Assembly (NCBI RefSeq): GCF_000155735.2
Contig: NC_020908.1
Location: 3,849,001-3,913,000, forward strand
DNA length: 64,000 bases
Direction of reading: 5' to 3'
From: Octadecabacter arcticus 238
Lineage (GTDB): Bacteria > Pseudomonadota > Alphaproteobacteria > Rhodobacterales > Rhodobacteraceae
The translations under genes were made by a program, and so were the position numbers. Of this stretch, positions 59,236-64,000 are shown piece after piece. A model generated the notes under the pieces. That model ran no database searches, had not been told where the DNA came from, and worked only from the letters and a program-made list of their open reading frames with translations. The first letter of the stretch is position 1. Each line of letters opens with the position of its first letter.

Positions 59236-59958
59236 TCACCCGCGAGCGTGAATACTGGCCATCTGGTAGAAATCAGCGGCATGGACAAACGCTGCCCGTT
59301 TTATTTCAGCAACTTGGGCCGCGTCATCATCTGCCCCCCATTGTTCCGCCTGCCATGTCTCGTCAATCCGTGACAGTGTCCAAGCCTCTGCTGGCGTAAG
59401 GTGGCCTTGTGCCACCCCAAGCGCGATCACTAGAGATCCCGACATGGCGATCAGGTCGTGAAATGCGGCCAATTCAAAGTTGCTTGCTTCAAACAGCGGA
59501 GCAGCAAGGGCCGCCAGGTCAACTTCGCTCTGCTCGATTGGCATGATTCCTACTGTCGACACCAAGCGCGCCCCGAACGTGGCATGCGCCCAATCCAGCA
59601 GAGGATCCCAGCCCTCAGTTTGGCGCTGAACCAAGCCCTCGGGGTTTTCGGCGCGGTAACACAGCAAATCACTGCCACCGTAAGCGGCCAGCATGGTAGC
59701 AACTTCGCCAAATTGTGTCGCAACCTTGTCGATCGATGCATTCGCAGATCGTGTGACGGGCATCAAGTTCGGGTCAATCTTTTCAACCACCAGACGCCAT
59801 TCGCCCGCCACGGCGTCCGCCATGGAGCGGGTCGGCACAACAAGCGCGGCTTTCGCGGGCGTTTTCACTGGGCGCGCGTCGAGATGGACAGCAAAGCCGC
59901 CGTCTATCTCGATCACATTCACATCAGTCCAGAATCGTTTTGCGACCCAGTTACTCAT
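59236..59958 (-). CDS. ATP12-family F1-ATPase assembly chaperone
   Basis: 240 residues. KRFWTDVNVIEIDGGFAVHLDARPVKTPAKA is the ATP12 N-terminal block (in pieces), with GSDLLCYRAENPEGLVQRQ and WDPLLDWA later. It helps assemble the F1 alpha subunit. Next to the pseudouridine synthase, 9 nt away. Confidence 0.93.
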   Translation of the reverse strand: MSNWVAKRFWTDVNVIEIDGGFAVHLDARPVKTPAKAALVVPTRSMADAVAGEWRLVVEKIDPNLMPVTRSANASIDKVATQFGEVATMLAAYGGSDLLCYRAENPEGLVQRQTEGWDPLLDWAHATFGARLVSTVGIMPIEQSEVDLAALAAPLFEASNFELAAFHDLIAMSGSLVIALGVAQGHLTPAEAWTLSRIDETWQAEQWGADDDAAQVAEIKRAAFVHAADFYQMASIHARG

Positions 59959-59967
59959 TGTTAGCGC

Positions 59968-61009
59968 TCACAGCAGTCCCTCAAAAGGATCATCGGGCGC
60001 GTGCTTTTCTTCCCAGCCAAAAAAGCCCCACGTTTTTTCCATGTGCTGCGGAAGCGATGCTTTGATCCAAAGCTCTTTGCCCGTCTCTGGGTGTTCAATT
60101 CGCAACGAGCGAGCGTGGAGATGCAGCTTGCGGCCAATCTCTTCGCCCATGCCAGCCCCCCAACCATCACCGGGATTGTCCTGAACCGCCGCCGCCCCGT
60201 ATTTGCCATCGCCCACAATCGGGTGACCGATCTCGGCAATATGCGCGCGCAATTGGTGTGTGCGGCCCGTTACTGGCGTCAACGCGACCCATGCGGTGCG
60301 ATCCGCCAGCGATGTCAGTACGGTGTAATTGGTCAGCGCGCGCTTGGCTCCGAACGTTTTGTCGACATCCTTGGGATGAACGCTTCATCCGCTCATTGTC
60401 GCCTTTACCGCCGTGGCCGCCCTGTTTGACCAGCCCGTACTTTATTGATCCCAGTTTGGGAATTGGAACGCCTGCTACCAACGCCCAGTAGATTTTTTCT
60501 GTGTTGCGGTGGCGGAAGGCTTCGGTCAACGATTTGGCGGCCATACGGGTCCGCGCAAGCACCAGCACGCCCGATGTGTCCTTATCTAGGCGATGCACAA
60601 GACGGGGCCTTTCGTCGTACCCAAACCGCAGTGCCTCGGCCATGCCGTCAACATGGCGCAGCTGTTTACTGCCACCCTGTGTTGGCAGACCAGCGGGCTT
60701 GTTCAGCACAATAACATGGTCGTCCTTGTAGATCACACAGCCTTGGATCAGCTGAATGTCGGCCTTCGTCATATCGCGCGGCCGATCGTCGACCTCGTCT
60801 GCATCTGGTAGCGGCGGAATGCGCACCGTTTGGCCCACCTCCACGCGAGTGTTGGATTTCACCCGCCCGCCATCAACACGGATTTCGCCCTTGCGGCACA
60901 TCTTTTCGATGCCACCCTGCTGTAGTTGGGCAAAGCGGCGTTTAATCCAGCGATCAAGGCGTTGATCGCCCTCATCGGGTCCGACTGTCAGGTTTTGAAC
61001 GCGGCTCAT
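59968..61009 (-). pseudogene. rluC: RluC-type 23S rRNA pseudouridine synthase with a frameshift
   Basis: S4-like domain at residues 15–60 (MCRKGEIRVDGGRVKSNTRV in short pieces), then HRLDKDTSGVLVLA with the catalytic Asp. After KGDNERMK the frame becomes nonsense. The proper continuation VHPKDVDKTFGAKRA and TGRTHQLRAHIAEIGHPI is in another frame, to a stop at 59968. The break is at 60382 on the plus strand: one extra base or two missing. Unless the sequence is wrong, the protein is truncated before its C-terminal half. Confidence 0.8.
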
Positions 61010-61380
61010 GCCAGCAGTCCTCTCATAATAAATATACCCGCGACAAGCGCGGTGATGGATAGGATGACCGACAGGGCGACATAGGTGGCGGCGTGGCCGA
61101 CCGCGCCCCGTTCGAACAGGGTATACGCCTCGAGCGAGAACGCCGAGAACGTCGTGAAGCCACCCAAAACCCCAGTCATCAAGAACGGGTTAAAATGACT
61201 GAGCATCTTTTGCCCCAGATAGACGACGATCAGGCCCATCAGGAAAGACCCCGCGACATTGACCGCCAAAACGCCAACCGGAAATCCAGCGCTAGGGCGA
61301 AACCACGCCACGCCCATGCCGTAGCGGGCTGCAGTGCCAATGGCACCGCCAAAGGCGACTTGGAGGACGGTTGGTATCAT
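61006..61380 (-). CDS. crcB: Fluoride exporter CrcB (Fluc)
   Basis: 124 residues, four membrane segments. GGAIGTAARYG, NVAGSFLMG and GVLGGFTTFSAFSLE (Phe-box and Na+ site) are visible. Its stop overlaps the start of the rluC frame (ATGA-type). No fluoride riboswitch is recognised upstream; it follows rarA by 30 nt. Confidence 0.93.
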   Translation of the reverse strand: MIPTVLQVAFGGAIGTAARYGMGVAWFRPSAGFPVGVLAVNVAGSFLMGLIVVYLGQKMLSHFNPFLMTGVLGGFTTFSAFSLEAYTLFERGAVGHAATYVALSVILSITALVAGIFIMRGLLA

Positions 61381-61410
61381 CGCTGCGTCATATGCGTATG
61401 GCGTGCGGAG

Positions 61411-62718
61411 TCAACCGTTCCGCGTGGCACGCAGCTTTGCAAAGTAGTCAACGCGCTTCTTTAAGTCACGTTCAAAGCCGCGATCCACGGGGTTGTAATA
61501 CACGCCACGCTTCATTCCGTCGGGGAAGTAGTTCGCCCCGCTGAACGCGTCATCGGCGTCGTGATCATAGGCGTATCCGTCGCCGTATCCGATGTCTTTC
61601 ATCAATGACGTCGGCGCATTGAGGATATGTTTAGGCGGCGGTTCGCTGCCGGTCTTGGCGGCGGCCGCCATTGCATTTTTGTAGGCCGCATAGATAGCGT
61701 TGGATTTCGGCGCGAGCGCAAGATAGGTGAGCGCCTGCGCGAGTGCGAGCTCCCCCTCAGGGGAGCCAAGGCGCTCAAAGGTTTGCCATGCTTGCAGGCA
61801 AATGTGCTGCGCTTGCGGGTCGGCCAGCCCGATGTCTTCAACTGCCATACGGGTGATGCGGCGCGCAAGAAACCGAGGGTCCTCGCCGCCTTTCAGCATT
61901 CGTGCGAACCAATAAAGAGCCGCGTCAGGATCGGACCCACGCACGGATTTATGCAAAGCAGAAATCAGGTTGTAATGCTCGTCGCCAGATTTATCATACC
62001 GCGGGGCGCGTTTCATCAGACGGGTCGACAAGGCGTCCGTGTCGAGCTTTCCGTCAACTTTCCACGCGGCGATCTGTTCGATCAGATTGAGCAGTGCGCG
62101 CCCGTCCCCGTCCGCCATTTCCAAAAGATTTTCGCGCGCAGGTCCGTCGAGGGGGAGTTTGCGGCCGAGGTCTTTTTCCGCGCGTTGCGCCATACGTTCC
62201 AGATCAGCAAGGGAAAGTCGTTCTAAAATAAGGACTTGTGAACGTGACAGAACAGCTGAGTTCAGCTCAAAGCTGGGATTTTCTGTGGTGGCGCCGACCA
62301 GAAGAATGGTCCCGTCTTCCATGTGCGGCAGAAACCCGTCCTGTTGCGCCTTGTTGAAACGGTGGATTTCGTCGACGAACAGAAGCGTGCCTTTGCCATT
62401 TGCACGGCGCATTTTTGCGGCTTCAAATACTTTTCGCAGGTCCGGCATTCCGGTGAAGATTGCGCTGATCTGGATGAAATGCAGATCAGTTTCATCCGCC
62501 AGAAGCCGCGCAATGGTGGTTTTACCAACCCCCGGCGGCCCCCAAAAAATCAGCGATGACAACGACCCGGAGGACAGCATCACACCGAGCGGCGCGTCGG
62601 GGCCGAGAACTTGTTCTTGGCCAATCACCTCATCCAATGATTTGGGCCGCAGCCGGTCTGCAAGCGGGCGGGGCGCGGTGTTGGGGACAGAGGCCCCAGT
62701 GTCAAAAAGATCAGCCAT
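61411..62718 (-). CDS. rarA: Replication-associated recombination protein A (RarA/MgsA)
   Basis: 435 residues. AAA+: ADRLRPKSLDEVIGQEQVLG, Walker A GPPGVGKTT, Walker B LLFVDEIHRFNKAQQD, sensor TENPSFELN. C-terminal DEHYNLISALHKSVRGSDPDAALYW in pieces. Acts at stalled forks. Start ATG 62718; an in-frame upstream start six codons earlier is possible. Confidence 0.95.
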   Translation of the reverse strand: MADLFDTGASVPNTAPRPLADRLRPKSLDEVIGQEQVLGPDAPLGVMLSSGSLSSLIFWGPPGVGKTTIARLLADETDLHFIQISAIFTGMPDLRKVFEAAKMRRANGKGTLLFVDEIHRFNKAQQDGFLPHMEDGTILLVGATTENPSFELNSAVLSRSQVLILERLSLADLERMAQRAEKDLGRKLPLDGPARENLLEMADGDGRALLNLIEQIAAWKVDGKLDTDALSTRLMKRAPRYDKSGDEHYNLISALHKSVRGSDPDAALYWFARMLKGGEDPRFLARRITRMAVEDIGLADPQAQHICLQAWQTFERLGSPEGELALAQALTYLALAPKSNAIYAAYKNAMAAAAKTGSEPPPKHILNAPTSLMKDIGYGDGYAYDHDADDAFSGANYFPDGMKRGVYYNPVDRGFERDLKKRVDYFAKLRATRNG

Positions 62719-62756
62719 GGGGAACCGTAAGCCCATAAAACTGGGGGTTCAACGCA

Positions 62757-62785
62757 AAAGGCCCGCCTGAAACAGACGGGCCTTC
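62757..62785 (-). terminator. Terminator after rplQ
   Basis: On the minus strand AAGGCCCG pairs with CGGGCCTT across a short loop and is followed by TTGCG. It lies about 22 nt past rplQ. Confidence 0.75.
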
Positions 62786-62805
62786 GCTAATTCTATATCG
62801 CGCGT

Positions 62806-63222
62806 TTACGCGTTAGCTTCTTCAGCTGCGGTGCGGGCTTTGTCGCCTTTGCCTTTGGCATCAACGTCGCGGTCTACGAATTCAATAATCGCCATTGGCG
62901 CCATGTCACCGTAGCGGAATCCCGCACGCAAAACACGGACATAACCACCTTGGCGGTCTTTGTAGCGTGGTCCAAGGATGTCGAACAATTTCGCGACATA
63001 CTGGTCTTGCTTGAGCTGAGCATTAGCCTGACGACGGGCGTGCAGGTCGCCGCGTTTTGCCAAAGTAATCATCTTTTCGATGATCGGCTTCAGTTCTTTT
63101 GCCTTCGGCAAAGTTGTTTTGATTTGCTCATGTTCGATGAGCGAGCCAGCCATGTTAGCCCAGAGCGCCTTGCGGTGTTCGTGGGTCCGGTTCAGGCGGC
63201 GATAGCCTCGTGCGTGACGCAT
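62806..63222 (-). CDS. rplQ: 50S ribosomal protein L17
   Basis: 138 residues. [20 protein letters not shown] start and RPGGYVRVL-like [16 protein letters not shown]. Downstream of rpoA as in most bacteria. Confidence 0.97.
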   Translation of the reverse strand: MRHARGYRRLNRTHEHRKALWANMAGSLIEHEQIKTTLPKAKELKPIIEKMITLAKRGDLHARRQANAQLKQDQYVAKLFDILGPRYKDRQGGYVRVLRAGFRYGDMAPMAIIEFVDRDVDAKGKGDKARTAAEEANA

Positions 63223-63330
63223 GTGTCTTCTCCAAATATGTGCCCTCTACGGGCCGTTTTACTTTGTCTGGCAACAGATGCGTGTCCGCTGCTCTCATTG
63301 GGTCATGTGACCAGTCCGTTACCGTTTTAA

Positions 63331-63376
63331 CGGTTTTGTACAAAATATTTTGGCCTATTAGCCGTTTTGTACAACA
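63331..63376. repeat. Direct repeats with TTGTACAA in the rpoA–rplQ spacer
   Basis: CGGTTTTGTACAAAA (63331–63345) and CCGTTTTGTACAACA (63362–63376) are 31 bp apart and share TTTTGTACAA. On the minus strand TTGTAC then 17 nt then AAAATA could form a promoter for rplQ, but this is weak. Confidence 0.4.
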
Positions 63377-63428
63377 CTCTCGCGGCAGATTTGAGGGGCA
63401 AATTGTTAACCTTTGCCCCTCAGAGGGT

Positions 63429-64000
63429 TCAGAACGAGTCTTCGAATTTCTTCGCAAGATCTTCGATGTTGTCCGGTGGCCAGTCTTCCACGTCCATGCC
63501 GAGGTGCAAGCCCATGCCCGAAAGCACTTCTTTGATCTCGTTAAGCGACTTGCGACCGAAGTTCGGTGTACGCAGCATCTCTGCTTCGGTCTTCTGAATG
63601 AGATCGCCGATGTAAACTATATTGTCGTTCTTAAGGCAGTTCGCGGAACGCACAGACAATTCCAACTCGTCGACCTTCTTGAGGAGGAGCGGGTTGAATT
63701 CCAGACCATCGTCATCGTTCGCAGCTTGGGCCGACTCAGGCTCATCGAAGTTCACGAAGATGGACAGTTGGTCCTGCAGGATACGCGCAGCAAATGCCAC
63801 GGCGTCGTCCGGCGTGATGGACCCGTCTGTTTCGACTTTCATCGTCAGCTTATCATAGTCGAGCACCTGACCTTCGCGGGTCGGCTGCACGTCATAGCTG
63901 ACTTTCTTGACCGGCGAATAAATCGCGTCGATGGCCATCATACCGATGGGCGCATCTTCGGGCTTATTCTTTTCTGCTGCCACATAGCCCTTGCCGGTGT
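63429..64000 (-). CDS. rpoA: RNA polymerase alpha subunit (C-terminal part)
   Basis: Frame open to the right edge; about 190 codons present. The alpha-NTD end ([20 protein letters not shown]) and the alpha-CTD ([39 protein letters not shown]) are clear in pieces. The N-terminus is outside the window. Confidence 0.96.
   Translation of the reverse strand, partial: TGKGYVAAEKNKPEDAPIGMMAIDAIYSPVKKVSYDVQPTREGQVLDYDKLTMKVETDGSITPDDAVAFAARILQDQLSIFVNFDEPESAQAANDDDGLEFNPLLLKKVDELELSVRSANCLKNDNIVYIGDLIQKTEAEMLRTPNFGRKSLNEIKEVLSGMGLHLGMDVEDWPPDNIEDLAKKFEDSF

Noticed and set aside
61380..61411. Fluoride riboswitch ahead of crcB
   Set aside because: Only 30 bp separate rarA and crcB, too short for the riboswitch fold.

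Overview
The window is chromosomal DNA of an alphaproteobacterium of the Roseobacter group (Rhodobacteraceae). The inference rests on gene order: the divergent hemC/hemE pair with hemF, the yidC–MOSC–engB–argB block, a bztABCD amino-acid transporter, a TrcR (DUF1013) regulator, an ATP12 assembly factor and many short 4-nt overlaps. The number of insertion sequences and broken genes resembles IS-rich marine or polar relatives such as Octadecabacter. That genus guess is inference and was not tested.

Layout. 1–6.4 kb: partial 5-oxoprolinase, tRNA-Met(CAT), an FAD-linked 2-hydroxyacid dehydrogenase, and heme genes hemC, hemE and hemF. 6.5–12.2 kb: lipoprotein, SDR protein, RsmC-like methyltransferase, clpS, HAD hydrolase, a D-Ala-D-Ala carboxypeptidase with a SPOR domain, and an FAH-family hydrolase. 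12.2–18.1 kb: yejABEF-type peptide ABC importer. 18.3–24 kb: membrane cytochrome c, pheA, a broken SRPBCC gene, nudC, SRP RNA, rsgA, a tyrosine phosphatase and a broken ankyrin-repeat gene. 24.8–29.4 kb: dnaX–ybaB–recR, trcR and a secreted RNase T2.

29.4–39.1 kb is an accessory block ending at the 3' end of tRNA-Arg(ACG). It holds an IS5-family element, an IS200-type tnpA, two tandem IS630 copies, an ISAs1 element and an IS66 element. The last two sit inside one small helix-turn-helix gene, which can be rebuilt across both target duplications. Next to it lies a HEPN (LA2681-type) gene open over 505 codons except for two internal TGA codons.

39.2–64 kb returns to core genes: an orphan histidine kinase, a flavoprotein disulfide reductase with a TVP38-type membrane protein, a second ISAs1 copy directly upstream of rpmH–rnpA–yidD, ttcA, a decayed GGDEF/EAL gene, yidC–MOSC–engB–argB, a cysteine-rich ferredoxin-like gene and a SixA-like phosphatase. 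Then come bztDCBA (BztC carries an extra helical domain of about 350–400 residues), ATP12, a frameshifted RluC-type pseudouridine synthase, crcB, rarA, rplQ and the end of rpoA.

Most genes are housekeeping. The points most worth a second look are the enlarged BztC, the HEPN gene with two in-frame TGAs, the HTH gene hit by two IS elements, the IS630 tandem dimer, the hairpin over the IS200 tnpA start, and an 11-C tract inside yejE. Every frameshift or stop call could also be a base-calling error, since only one sequence is available.
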